64,000 nucleotides of DNA, from contig NEWT02000035.1 in NCBI GenBank assembly GCA_002869925.2, positions 188,177-252,176 on the forward strand. The letters run 5' to 3'. This DNA comes from Nitrospira sp. CG24A. Lineage in GTDB: Bacteria > Nitrospirota > Nitrospiria > Nitrospirales > Nitrospiraceae. Below the pieces are notes generated by a model, which saw only the letters and a list, made by a program, of their open reading frames with translations, ran no database searches and was not told the DNA's origin. The stretch's first letter is position 1, and every line of letters begins with the position of its first letter. Of the stretch, positions 48,318 through 57,427 are shown in pieces. Both the position numbers and the translations under genes were made by a program.

Positions 48318-50693
48318 ATGGCCAAGTCACTCATCATTGTCGAGTCCCCGACGAAAGCACGCACTATCAGTAAGTATCTGGGGCGTGGGTATACCGTCAT
48401 GGCCTCGGTCGGACATATTAAGGATCTTCCCACCAGCAAGCTTGGAGTAGACCTGGAGCACGATTTCGAGCCCCAGTACGTGACGATCAAGGGGAAGACG
48501 AAGGTCTTGGCGGATATTAAGAAAAAGGCGGACGAGGCCGACAGGGTGTATCTTGCGTCGGACCCTGATCGAGAAGGCGAAGCCATCGCCTGGCATCTCG
48601 AACAGGAATTGATCGAGAGGCCAAAAACAAAATCGAAGTCCAAATCCAAATCAAAATCGAAGGATCAACCAGAGGGCAAGGTGTTCCGGGTTCTCTTTAA
48701 TGAAATCACGGAATCGGCCATTAAGCGCGCACTGCAGTCACCCGGGCAGGTCGATATGAAACTGGTGAACGCGCAGCAGGCCCGCCGGGTGCTGGATCGG
48801 ATCGTCGGTTATCAAGGCAGCCAATTGCTCTGGAGCAAGGTACGGCGCGGGCTCAGCATGGGTCGGGTTCAGTCCGTGGCGATGCGATTGATTTGCGAAC
48901 GGGAACAGGAACGAGAAGCGTTTCGGGCGGAAGAGTACTGGTCGATTGCGGTGCTGTTGTCCGGGACCAACCCTCCGTCGTTCGAAGCCAAGCTGCAGAA
49001 GATCAATGGACAAGATGCATCGATTGAGACCGCGACCGATGCGCAGCACGTCGTCGATGCCATCCAGGGGAAAGAGTTCGTCGTCGATTCGATTGAGCGA
49101 AAAGAAAAGAAACGGAATCCCGTCGCACCCTTCATCACCAGCCGGCTCCAACAGGAAGCGGCGCGTAAGCTGCATTTCTCGTCGAAGAAAACGATGACCT
49201 TGGCGCAGAAGCTCTATGAAGGCATCGAAATCGGGGCGGAAGGCCAGACCGGTCTCATTACCTACATGAGGACCGACTCTCCGCGTATCTCGACGGAGGC
49301 GATGAATGAAGCACGACAGGTGATTCAGGAACGGTTCGGAGCTGAGTATCTGCCTGCCACGCCGAACGTGTATAAAACGCAGAAAGCGGCACAAGAGGCA
49401 CACGAAGCCATTCGCCCCACGTCGGCGTCCCGTGACCCGGAATCGATCAAGCAGTACCTAGAGCTGGATGTCTATCGGCTGTACCAGTTGATCTGGAATC
49501 GATTTATTGCGTCACAGATGGTCCCTGCGATCTTTGACGTAACTCGCGTAGACTCGAGCCCCGTCAAGACGAAGGAGACGTTTCTCTTTCGCTCGACCGG
49601 CACTGTCGTGAAGTTTCCCGGCCATACGATCGTCTATATGGAGGGCGTCGATAAGGAGTTGTTCGCACAGAAGCAAAAAGGCGAGCAGGAGGTTGAGGAT
49701 GAGGAGCGTCAGTTGCCTCTGCTCAACGAGGGAGAGAAGTTACAGCTTGTGTCTTTAGAGGGGCAGACGGTTCCGGGCCTACTCTCGAAGCAACATTTCA
49801 CCCAGCCGCCGCCCCGGTATAACGAAGCGTTGCTGATTAAAGAATTGGAAGAAAAAGGCATCGGTCGGCCATCCACCTATGCGAGTATTATTTCCACGAT
49901 TCAGGATCGCAAATATGCCGAGAAGGTGGATGGGCGGTTCGGTCCCACCGAAACCGGGCGGACCGTGAACGATTTTCTGCTGAAGGGATTTCCGGACCTG
50001 ATCAATGTCGATTTCACCTCGCACATGGAGGAGGAGTTGGACGCAGTCGAGGAAGGCAATAAACCGTGGGTGACGGCCGTGCGGGAGTTTTACGGGACCT
50101 TCACCACGGATCTGGAGAAGGCCCAAACCATTCCTGGCCCCAAGGACACGGTGGAGCCACCGACGGATCTTCCCTGCGAGAAGTGCGGCAAGATGATGGA
50201 GATTAAATGGGGGCGAAACGGAAAGTTTCTCGCCTGCCCTGCCTACAAGGACAAGCCGCCCTGCAAAAATACTCAGAACTTTGAGAAGCTTGAGGATGGC
50301 ACCTTTAAAATAGTTCCGAAGATTGAGTTGACGACGGATGAGAAGTGCGAGAAATGCAGCAGTCCGATGGTCGTGAAGACCGGACGATTTGGCAAGTTCA
50401 TTGCCTGTTCTGCGTACCCGGAATGTAAGACGACCAAGCCGCTTGCGCTGGGCGTGAAATGCCCACAGCCAGGCTGCGGTGGCGATCTTGTTCAAAAGCG
50501 CACCAAGAAGGGCGCGCGGGCATTTTTTGCCTGCAGCAAATATCCAGCCTGTGAATATGCCATGTGGGACCGTCCGATCAACAAGGCCTGTCCGACCTGC
50601 AGCGCCCCGTTTCTCATTGAAAAAGTGACCAAACAAGTTGGCCGAAGCGTCCAGTGCCGTAGTGAAGAATGTGGTTACCGCGAAGCAGGGTAA
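48318..50693 (+). CDS. topA: DNA topoisomerase I
   Basis: A type IA topoisomerase that relaxes negative supercoils. The 791-residue protein starts with the TOPRIM domain (KSLIIVESPTKARTISKYLG; DPDREGEAIAWH), has the catalytic Tyr in GLITYMRTDSPRIS, and three C4 zinc fingers at the C-terminus (PCEKCGKMMEIKWG, KCEKCSSPMVVKTG, then a CPQPGCGGD type). A KTKSKSKSKSKSK tract interrupts the TOPRIM domain near residue 105. Confidence 0.97.
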   Translation: MAKSLIIVESPTKARTISKYLGRGYTVMASVGHIKDLPTSKLGVDLEHDFEPQYVTIKGKTKVLADIKKKADEADRVYLASDPDREGEAIAWHLEQELIERPKTKSKSKSKSKSKDQPEGKVFRVLFNEITESAIKRALQSPGQVDMKLVNAQQARRVLDRIVGYQGSQLLWSKVRRGLSMGRVQSVAMRLICEREQEREAFRAEEYWSIAVLLSGTNPPSFEAKLQKINGQDASIETATDAQHVVDAIQGKEFVVDSIERKEKKRNPVAPFITSRLQQEAARKLHFSSKKTMTLAQKLYEGIEIGAEGQTGLITYMRTDSPRISTEAMNEARQVIQERFGAEYLPATPNVYKTQKAAQEAHEAIRPTSASRDPESIKQYLELDVYRLYQLIWNRFIASQMVPAIFDVTRVDSSPVKTKETFLFRSTGTVVKFPGHTIVYMEGVDKELFAQKQKGEQEVEDEERQLPLLNEGEKLQLVSLEGQTVPGLLSKQHFTQPPPRYNEALLIKELEEKGIGRPSTYASIISTIQDRKYAEKVDGRFGPTETGRTVNDFLLKGFPDLINVDFTSHMEEELDAVEEGNKPWVTAVREFYGTFTTDLEKAQTIPGPKDTVEPPTDLPCEKCGKMMEIKWGRNGKFLACPAYKDKPPCKNTQNFEKLEDGTFKIVPKIELTTDEKCEKCSSPMVVKTGRFGKFIACSAYPECKTTKPLALGVKCPQPGCGGDLVQKRTKKGARAFFACSKYPACEYAMWDRPINKACPTCSAPFLIEKVTKQVGRSVQCRSEECGYREAG

Positions 50694-50940
50694 GAATCTT
50701 TTACGCGCTGTCGTAGGCCTCGACGCCCTCCTTTCCCCTTCCGTAATCCAATTGAAACTGAGATCGCATATCATCAGCACCAACAGGGAGCTTCCGCTGT
50801 CTGGATCCGCTCGGTTGACGAACGGCGTGAAGGCGTTGATAATGAGATCAGGTTTTGTGATGAACGTCGTTGGGTGAATGCTCATCTGCGCCTGAGCCTC
50901 TGAATGTGAAAGCCTGCCGGCTAGAAGAAGGGAGGGACGT

Positions 50941-51411
50941 ATGAAAGCCAAAGAAGGGGTTGTCAATCTTCTCAACAAGATTCTGACTGCCGACCTCACC
51001 GCCATTAATCAATATTTCGTCCATGCCAAGATGTGTGAGAACTGGGGTTATGCGCGGCTCCATCACAAAGTACGGGAGCGCAGTATCGATGAGATGAAGG
51101 ATGCAGATGAGTTGATCGGTCACATCCTCTATCTGGACGGCGTACCGAATCTACAACGCATGAATACGGTGCAGGTAGGAGAAACGGTTCCTGAGCAGTT
51201 CAAGCTTGACTTAAAAGCTGAACAAGAAATGCTCGCCTTGTTAAGCGATGGTGTGGTGCATTGTACGAAAGTCACCGACTTCACTACACGGCACATGTTT
51301 GAGGAGATGGCTAAAGACGTGGATCAACATATCGACTGGATCGAAACGCAATTGGAAACGATTAAGCAAGTAGGGCTGGAGAACTATCTGGCAGAACAGA
51401 TCAAAGCGTAG
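50941..51411 (+). CDS. bfr: Bacterioferritin
   Basis: A 156-residue haem ferritin that oxidises and stores iron. It has the ferroxidase ligands (Glu in LTAINQYFVHAKMCENWG, ERSIDEMKDADELIGHI, and EEMAKDVDQHIDWIETQ) and the family's second-helix Met (MNTVQVGE) region. The start MKAKEGVVNLLNKILTADLTA is typical. AGAAGGGAGGG precedes the ATG. Confidence 0.96.
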   Translation: MKAKEGVVNLLNKILTADLTAINQYFVHAKMCENWGYARLHHKVRERSIDEMKDADELIGHILYLDGVPNLQRMNTVQVGETVPEQFKLDLKAEQEMLALLSDGVVHCTKVTDFTTRHMFEEMAKDVDQHIDWIETQLETIKQVGLENYLAEQIKA

Positions 51412-51552
51412 ATGAGGCATCAAGACGGGCAATACAATTCGAAGAGAGGTGCAGGGGGCCTTGTGAAGAGAGGAAATTTTGCACCTACGGATTGTGAAGG
51501 AGCCAACCATTTGACTCCAGTGCCGGCGTATCTGGCACCGGCTATATCGGTC

Positions 51553-51822
51553 TCATTGTCGTTGATTCCCTACTGGTAGTCCTCCGTTTCCTGGAGTGCA
51601 AAAAATACGGGTATTGCACGAGACCCTTGTGCCCCAGACCTCTTCTTCTCCGGAATGGCAATGGAACTCACGGATATGGCTGCTCTCATAAGACCTGGGG
51701 AGGTATTCCACAGCCAGTAGCCAGCAGCCTGCGGCAGTGAGGATCACCATCCCAACCGAGGCGATCAGACTGATGATTATGCCAAACTCCCCGTCCAGTT
51801 TTCCAGGAACTTGATTGCTCAT
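51553..51822 (-). CDS. Possible small membrane protein, 89 aa
   Basis: The reading MSNQVPGKLDGEFG continues into one transmembrane helix (IIISLIASVGMVILTAAGCWLLA) and a soluble tail with Cys residues. GAAGG lies 6 nt upstream of the ATG. No family is recognised. It is supported only by the helix and the ribosome-binding site. Confidence 0.4.
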   Translation of the reverse strand: MSNQVPGKLDGEFGIIISLIASVGMVILTAAGCWLLAVEYLPRSYESSHIREFHCHSGEEEVWGTRVSCNTRIFCTPGNGGLPVGNQRQ

Positions 51823-52192
51823 TGCAGCCTTCAGCAGTCGTGGTCTTTGCAATGCCGTGTTGTCCCGGTTTCACTATCGGTCGGCCCGCGCCTATTCCAG
51901 ACGTGGGTGTCGGCCTGGGCGATGAACAATGTCGCCTGTGTAATGGAATCGTTGGGAGCCCGGCAGGCCTTGATCGAAAGGAGCTTGTGCCATCTGTTGC
52001 GTGGGCAGTCGTGTGTTTTCACATGGAGGCCTTTCTCAACGGCATCTCACTGTTTGCTGGCAGAACTGATCAATGCCACATGGTGTCGGCTCGGGTTGGC
52101 GCAATGGTCCAGAGATCGAGATGGTCTTCGATGTACAAAACTTGAGCGGCCAATCGGCCTACGGCCTCAGCAAATATCAGAAATTCATCCCG
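51823..52192. other. Stretch without a supported gene
   Basis: Only short alternative readings occur on both strands. I see no RNA motif or repeat here. Confidence 0.45.
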
Positions 52193-52948
52193 CTAAAAAT
52201 GTAGCGTGATGGGGCCGTAGGTGAAGTGTCGTGTGCCCCAGCCGCATAGGTTCGCTTCGCTTGCCCTTTGCGATACATGGTCTCGTCCATGATGTTGTCT
52301 CTTTGGTGTGAGGGGACCATGCTCAATCGTTTTTGATGGCTCGTCAATTGGTGATACAATACATTTGAGTTGCAGTGGCGAGACATGCATGCTGCCGTTC
52401 TCTATGCCGTATCCCTCATTCAGTAAGTTCTCGGATGAAGCCATCAATACCTCGTGGGTTGCGTGGTGTTCCCAACGCGCCGCAGGCTCCTTTCCAGAGT
52501 CATGAAGTTGCTTCAATGTCAGAATCTCTTGGAGTGCAGCCAACCCTCTGTCTGTGAAGTCTTGGGTCAGATGAAAGCGGAGGAGGCCTGCACAGTCGAT
52601 CAGGAACGTCTGACACCGTACCGGTGTCTGTGTTAGCCCAACGCGGAAGGCGCGGCAGCGGCGGCTTAAAGGATCGTAGAGCAGAGGCGTGCGCGATGTT
52701 GTTGGATGCTCGAGCCATATTCGGTGCAATGGGTTGGTGCCGGAACTGACAAACAGCAGCGTTGTGTCGATCTGATCGAGGCAGTCGGCATCGTGGCCTA
52801 AGAAATTGGGTTTTACGATCCCTGCATACGGCAGGAAATAGACAGCGATCCAGCGGCCAATGAACTGCGCTGGACCAAAATAGGTGAGCTGTCCGTCGAC
52901 TAAGGCTGGTGTTCGAAAAATGGGCACGGGTTTGCCGATATGTCGCAT
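52193..52948 (-). CDS. Peroxiredoxin-fold protein lacking the usual peroxidatic Cys
   Basis: A 251-residue protein whose first ~150 residues resemble AhpC-type peroxiredoxins: MRHIGKPVPIFRTPALVDGQ, then FIGRWIAVYFLPYAGIVKPNF where a peroxiredoxin would have the T-x-x-C active site, then a PVRCQTFLIDCAGLLRFHL strand. The peroxidatic Cys is replaced (GIVKP), so peroxidase activity is doubtful. The ATG at 52948 has CGGAGG upstream. The zinc-ribbon gene lies just upstream. Confidence 0.7.
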   Translation of the reverse strand: MRHIGKPVPIFRTPALVDGQLTYFGPAQFIGRWIAVYFLPYAGIVKPNFLGHDADCLDQIDTTLLFVSSGTNPLHRIWLEHPTTSRTPLLYDPLSRRCRAFRVGLTQTPVRCQTFLIDCAGLLRFHLTQDFTDRGLAALQEILTLKQLHDSGKEPAARWEHHATHEVLMASSENLLNEGYGIENGSMHVSPLQLKCIVSPIDEPSKTIEHGPLTPKRQHHGRDHVSQRASEANLCGWGTRHFTYGPITLHF

Positions 52949-53061
52949 GGGGTCCTCCGTTCGACTGGGGTTATCCTGGGGTATGTTGGTTGTCCGTGCG
53001 ACACCACCTCGCTTGGGACATGTCCCACGGGTCGAACGAGGATAGGCAGAATTCCTTTCGC

Positions 53062-53283
53062 TCAAGGCAGTCCCTTCAAGATTGTTTTAGGTTTTCGCAC
53101 TCCGGTGATGCGGTCGCGCATGCGTTGCAGATGGCGTTGCCGCCGGCTTTGGGTCGCCTGCCAATATCGCGGACCTGCTATGCACGAGACAGCGCAGGGC
53201 TGACAGTAGCCGGTCTTACTTCTTATAGTGATCAACGTTCCACAAGAGCGACAGACTCTAGCGGGGCTGCTATGGGAACTCAT
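53062..53283 (-). CDS. Small zinc-ribbon protein
   Basis: A 73-residue protein with two CxxC pairs (VCRSCGTLITIRSKTGYCQPC), a plausible zinc ribbon, and a basic C-terminal half (RRQRHLQRMRDRITGVRKPK) that could bind nucleic acid. An AAGGAG site lies 7-8 nt before the ATG at 53283. The peroxiredoxin-fold gene follows 113 nt downstream and may share its transcript. Function is unknown. Confidence 0.65.
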   Translation of the reverse strand: MSSHSSPARVCRSCGTLITIRSKTGYCQPCAVSCIAGPRYWQATQSRRQRHLQRMRDRITGVRKPKTILKGLP

Positions 53284-53501
53284 GGTGTTTGCTCCTTTCC
53301 AGACGAGGCTCACTGTCTTATGAGGCTTGGATTCTGGCCAACGCTGTACCTTTGGATCAATCGGTCGTCGAACCGATTCTGACCTGTACTTCCGCGAATG
53401 TTTCTCCGTTCCATCACTCTCCCTATGGCTATGAACAACCATTGGTTCGGGACTTTGAGCCCGTCGGCCTTTCCTATCCTGTTCGATACGCGAACTTAAA
53501 G

Positions 53502-53580
53502 CGGGGCAGGGCCCCGGGTGGAAGACCGGCCCTCCCGCTCTCGGAGTGGAGGGTCCCCACCCCGCTGTCGGTGTGGTGGG
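53502..53580 (-). promoter_or_regulatory. Three consecutive GC-rich hairpins between the peroxidase and zinc-ribbon genes
   Basis: On the + strand these are CGGGGC-AGG-GCCCCG (53502-53516), CCCTC-CCG...CGG-GAGGG (53530-53553) and CCCAC-CCG...CGG-GTGGG (56 to 80 of 535xx). The last two are tandem copies with a compensated middle base pair. The first is followed by TTT on the minus strand and may end the peroxidase transcript. The rest of 53284-53615 holds nothing else. Confidence 0.65.
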
Positions 53581-53615
53581 CACCGGCAGATTGCTTCTCT
53601 GTGCGTTGATGACCC

Positions 53616-55364
53616 CTATTGATAGTCCTCATCCAGCGATTTAAGGAATGCGACTAGCGATGGGATGTCGCCGGTGGTGAGCGCGATCCCCTGAAGTTGT
53701 ACGGCGCCATTGCGTAGCTTTCCTGCGCGGGCTTGACCCGAGACATCGATATAGAAATCGATGATCTCGTTCAAGGTGGAAAATTGGCCGTTGTGCATAA
53801 AGGGAGCGGAATGACTCAGATCTCGCAGGCCCGGTGTTTTGAATCTGGCGATGGCTCGATCCAGTAGCGTGGCATCGGAAAGCGGACAGGCCATTTGGTC
53901 ATCGCACAAGATGGCTCGAATCTTCGCTTGTGGGTTCGGCATGTCCGGGTTAGCAAAGACGTTCCACGCTCCAAGATCGGTCAAGGCAGGGTCAGCGAGA
54001 ACAGGGACTGCTCGAAAGCGTTCCGAGGCGTTGGGATGGACCTCGGTTGCGGGGAGGAACCCATTGTAATTTCCGTTACGAGCGGCAAGGGTTGGAATCG
54101 TGAGAGTCGCGAATGAGTTGACACCGTGAATGCTGTCGTACTCTCGTTGTGTCGTACCGGTGTTGTGCAACTTGAAATCCGTAAAGTTTGGGGCGGCATG
54201 GCACGCGAGGCAATTGCCGATCTTGCCTGCGGATAGCTCCTGTCTGGTGGGTGAGGTTGCCGATGGTTCTGCGAGAAATATTTTTAACCCTTCCAACTCT
54301 TGGGCTCCAAATTGGAATGGTTGAGCGTGGAACTGGAATAGGCCATTTCCTCGATGTGGATTAGACGTCACGAACTGCGGACGAGTTAGTCCATTCACGA
54401 GTATCAGGAGGCGGCGGCTGTAATCGAGCGGAGTTTCGCCGCTGGTTGGCTCTTGCGGAAGGCCGTTGCGGCTCAAAAACACATCGAACGGTGAGCGAAT
54501 CAGCGCACCACTTTCCTCCTCTTGCGAGAATTGAAGCTGGCTCACATAGGCAGCGACGACCTTGACCGCCGCATCAAAAATTTCCTGATCGGACCCGGAC
54601 TCAATATTGGCTCGAAACGCCTGAGAAAGGCGAAGTTCATCCGGAATGACTGGATCGGTCCCGGCGAACAACATTCGATAGGAAAGTCCGTCGAACTGCT
54701 GTGCAATCACCCCGTTTCCATCGTCGCCTCGCATCACCCGCGCGATGTGCGCGATCGCTTCCGCCTTTTGTCCCGGGAGCCAGCCGAAATTCCGACCTGT
54801 GAAGGTCCCCGCGGTCAATTCTTCCATCGTTGAGAATTCGCCATCGAAGTGGAATAGCGCACCGCCAGGGCGGTCAAGCGATGCATTGACCAGAGGCGGA
54901 GAGTTCCGGGCAGCAGTTCTCTTGCCGTCGCTACGGTTTGGGATGGGACTCCGTTGAGCAAAATCGGCATAGGTCCGCATTCCTCCCCTTGGGGTGCCGA
55001 CATGTTCATCGACGAGGTGGCAGGCGCGGCAATTCATGGTAAGCCCTGCAAAGGGTCCAGGGAGGCCTACTCCTGGCCTTGTTGTTTCAGAGAGATCCAT
55101 GACCGGATCGCCAACAGTGAGGACGTCATTTACCTTTCCGCCAGAGTCCAGATAGACCTTAAAGGCTTGGGCAAAACGGGTTTCGACGAACAGCCGTTCT
55201 CCCACCGAGGTTTCGGCTCCCGGTGTGCCTGTCGCCGCGACTGAGACTGGTGGAGGGGTACTGCTGTCTCCGTTACATCCAGCAAGGAGAAGAGAGAGAA
55301 CAATCACAAAGGTTCTTCCTAAGACATGAGAGCATACGTTGTGGGAAGGATGAAACGAAAACAT
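53616..55364 (-). CDS. Di-haem cytochrome c peroxidase-like lipoprotein
   Basis: A 582-residue protein of the CCP/MauG superfamily with a lipobox at Cys30 (SLLLAGCNGDSS). It has two haem-binding CxxCH sites: Cys112-Cys115-His116 (CRACH) and Cys385-Cys388-His389 (CLACH). Family text FKTPGLRDLSHSAPFMHNGQFSTL follows in the second domain. It should act in the periplasm, reducing peroxide or oxidising a partner. The ATG at 55364 gives a compact signal; the frame is open upstream. Confidence 0.88.
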   Translation of the reverse strand: MFSFHPSHNVCSHVLGRTFVIVLSLLLAGCNGDSSTPPPVSVAATGTPGAETSVGERLFVETRFAQAFKVYLDSGGKVNDVLTVGDPVMDLSETTRPGVGLPGPFAGLTMNCRACHLVDEHVGTPRGGMRTYADFAQRSPIPNRSDGKRTAARNSPPLVNASLDRPGGALFHFDGEFSTMEELTAGTFTGRNFGWLPGQKAEAIAHIARVMRGDDGNGVIAQQFDGLSYRMLFAGTDPVIPDELRLSQAFRANIESGSDQEIFDAAVKVVAAYVSQLQFSQEEESGALIRSPFDVFLSRNGLPQEPTSGETPLDYSRRLLILVNGLTRPQFVTSNPHRGNGLFQFHAQPFQFGAQELEGLKIFLAEPSATSPTRQELSAGKIGNCLACHAAPNFTDFKLHNTGTTQREYDSIHGVNSFATLTIPTLAARNGNYNGFLPATEVHPNASERFRAVPVLADPALTDLGAWNVFANPDMPNPQAKIRAILCDDQMACPLSDATLLDRAIARFKTPGLRDLSHSAPFMHNGQFSTLNEIIDFYIDVSGQARAGKLRNGAVQLQGIALTTGDIPSLVAFLKSLDEDYQ

Positions 55365-55383
55365 GATGGAGTCTCCAGTACGT

Positions 55384-56100
55384 CTAAAGTGAATCGAAAA
55401 AGCTCTGTATCGCTGGTTCAACGAGCTCTGAGTGTGGGAGAGCTTCTTGAAGCACACGCAATAGGGTTACTAACTCCGGGTCAAATTGCGTTCCGGCTGC
55501 GACGTGGATAATTCTGAGCGCGATCGTGTTTCGCGCAGCGCAGCTCGAGACTTCAGGGATGCGAATGGCGTCAAAGGCATCGGCGATCGATAGGATTCTC
55601 GCTCCAAGCGGGACGAATCGTCCCCTGATGCCATATGGATAGCCAGACCCGTCCCATCGTTCGTGGTGATGGGCTACGAGGACGGAGGCCTCTCGGAGAA
55701 AAAAAAACGGTTCAAGAAGCAAGGCGCCAAGCCGAGGATGATTTTGAATGGCGACGTAAGACTCAGGCTCAAGACAGTCGCTGCGTGACATGAGGTGGGG
55801 TGGAAGCTTCAAGAGCCCGATATCGTGAAGGAGTGCCGCGAGCGTGAGATCGTGCAACTCGACTGAGTTCAGGCCGACTGCTTGTCCGATCAATATCGAG
55901 ATCGTAGCCGTGCGGCAGCCGTGACCAGCCTGCCATGGGAGCGCCCGATCAATTTCCTTGCTGACCTGTCGAACAAGGATGCGTTCGACGTCGCGGCGTG
56001 AGGCCAACGGAAGTTGGAGGCGATCGATCTTCCTCAGCATTCCCTGGATGATGAGGATTCCAGGATGAATGTATTCAGAAAGATATTGTTGCATCGTCAT
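55384..56100 (-). CDS. HD-GYP domain protein
   Basis: A 238-residue single-domain HD-GYP-type protein: HD metal site LLHDIGLLKLP (His92, Asp93) and HHHERWDGSGYPYGIRG with the GYP motif at residues 153-155, then ILSIADAFDAIR. HD-GYP enzymes hydrolyse cyclic di-GMP. There is no N-terminal sensor domain beyond ~50 residues. It ends 20 nt upstream of the peroxidase start, so the two may be co-transcribed. Confidence 0.88.
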   Translation of the reverse strand: MTMQQYLSEYIHPGILIIQGMLRKIDRLQLPLASRRDVERILVRQVSKEIDRALPWQAGHGCRTATISILIGQAVGLNSVELHDLTLAALLHDIGLLKLPPHLMSRSDCLEPESYVAIQNHPRLGALLLEPFFFLREASVLVAHHHERWDGSGYPYGIRGRFVPLGARILSIADAFDAIRIPEVSSCAARNTIALRIIHVAAGTQFDPELVTLLRVLQEALPHSELVEPAIQSFFDSL

Positions 56101-56109
56101 GTCTCCGAA

Positions 56110-56152
56110 AAAACGCAGAGCCCAAGATCATGCACTGTGATCTTGGGCTCTG
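56110..56152 (-). terminator. Strong bidirectional-looking terminator
   Basis: CAGAGCCCAAGATCA / TGATCTTGGGCTCTG form a 15-bp stem (56116-56130 with 56138-56152) followed on the minus strand by GTTTTTTCGG. It ends the 4-TM/FMN gene cluster and separates it from the HD-GYP gene. Confidence 0.85.
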
Positions 56153-56200
56153 GGTGAAAAACCTCTGGCCGAATCTATGTCAAAGTCAGGCTGTCTTAGG

Positions 56201-56719
56201 TCATTCTTCTTTCCCGTGTTTTCCAGCCAACAGTGGCTGGTTCAAGACCCACATCTCGTAGAGAGGAATCACCATCATGATGAGAAATCCCACCGTCATG
56301 AGGGTATCGCCCGTCAACATGGTGAGGACGAATAGGGGCGAGACGTAGCTGATGAGCCAGGGAGAGACGAGGTCCAAGATCACTCCACCGAACGAGACCC
56401 AGGTCGTGATGATTTTCAGTGTGTTGCCGACGCTGGTGAGATAGAGCACATGCACCAAGATCATAAACACAACCGGCATCGTGAAGAGGTGAAAGTGGGT
56501 GATTTCTGCCAGCTCTCTGAACGACATCGGCTCGCCGAACGTGGCATCCGATCCCCGGTAGTGACTGGCGATGCCTTGTGGTGACAGCCCTGTCATGCTG
56601 TGGGCCCAGAAAAAAGAAAAGGTGAAACCGGCGAGCATCAAAAGGAGAAAGAAGGTGTAGACCAGCCGGATGTGTCGGTCGGAATCGCGGAGACGGAAGC
56701 GAGTGTTGAAGTTACGCAT
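56201..56719 (-). CDS. Four-helix membrane protein with conserved-looking His
   Basis: A 172-residue protein with four hydrophobic segments: VYTFFLLLMLAGFTFSFFWAH, THFHLFTMPVVFMILVHVLYL, a WVSFGGVILDLVSPWLI region and FVLTMLTGDTLMTVGFLIMMVI. His residues in helices 1 and 2 (WAHS, THFHLF, LVH) could ligate haem. I do not recognise the family. It follows the FMN-binding gene by 24 nt and is probably its membrane electron partner. Confidence 0.75.
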   Translation of the reverse strand: MRNFNTRFRLRDSDRHIRLVYTFFLLLMLAGFTFSFFWAHSMTGLSPQGIASHYRGSDATFGEPMSFRELAEITHFHLFTMPVVFMILVHVLYLTSVGNTLKIITTWVSFGGVILDLVSPWLISYVSPLFVLTMLTGDTLMTVGFLIMMVIPLYEMWVLNQPLLAGKHGKEE

Positions 56720-56743
56720 GAGAGAGAATGTTGTCTGCCGCTG

Positions 56744-57427
56744 TTAGTTTCCGAAGATGGAGCCGAAGATTCCCTGTTCAGATTTCTTTACAGCCACCGT
56801 ATCGCTGCCGCGTCCTGCCGGTTTTAAATAGAATTCATCGACCAAAACGAGCACGCGTTTGACGCCGGCACTGATTGAACGAACCGACATCGTGGCGCCG
56901 CTGATGTTGAGGATGTCTTTATTAATGCGGATAGGGTCGGAGACAGTCTTGCCTTCATACTGCGCATTGAACCTCTTTCTTCCGACGTCGCTGCCTTTGG
57001 CTTCTCGAAACACTAACAACTCCACATCTGTACAGGCGCCTTCGTTATCGACCGCGACCATGTAGGTCATGTGTTTGTGTTTCCCGATGGTGTTGTGGAC
57101 CATGGCGTAGCCGTCGATCGTATCTCCGGTTTCACCGATATAGACCTCAAACGATTCTTCCGGGAATTTCCAGCCGATTCGCTGCTCGACCACATCCTTT
57201 TTCTCTTGGCTCAGTCGAATCACGGCTTTGCGGACGCGTTCGGACTTGGGAAGCATGATTTTGACCGCCTCATCCTCAGTCATGAAGACTTCCGCGTGGT
57301 TCGTCTCTTCTTCGGTGAGGTAGCGTTTGAGATCGTTATCCCAGATGCGCTCGGCGGCGAAGACGTCGGCGGCCACAGCAAGCGCGAACACGAGTAGAAG
57401 AGAACTGAGTCTCAGGTGAGCGAGCAT
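56744..57427 (-). CDS. FMN-binding domain protein (flavinylation target)
   Basis: A 227-residue secreted protein with a signal peptide (LLLVFALAVAADVFAAE) and a C-terminal FMN_bind domain (about residues 105-195). Covalent flavinylation by ApbE is expected at Thr179 in DILNISGATMS. The ATG at 57427 has AAGGAG upstream and overlaps the previous gene by 16 nt. The apbE gene lies 2.4 kb away, divergent. Confidence 0.88.
   Translation of the reverse strand: MLAHLRLSSLLLVFALAVAADVFAAERIWDNDLKRYLTEEETNHAEVFMTEDEAVKIMLPKSERVRKAVIRLSQEKKDVVEQRIGWKFPEESFEVYIGETGDTIDGYAMVHNTIGKHKHMTYMVAVDNEGACTDVELLVFREAKGSDVGRKRFNAQYEGKTVSDPIRINKDILNISGATMSVRSISAGVKRVLVLVDEFYLKPAGRGSDTVAVKKSEQGIFGSIFGN

Noticed and set aside
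49779..51005. Minus-strand 408-codon reading opposite topA and the gap after it
   Set aside because: It is a codon-bias shadow of topA; the protein has no recognisable family and covers the bfr start.
51822..52145. Plus-strand reading before the peroxiredoxin-fold gene
   Set aside because: It starts without a ribosome-binding site and its composition is unlike the neighbouring genes.
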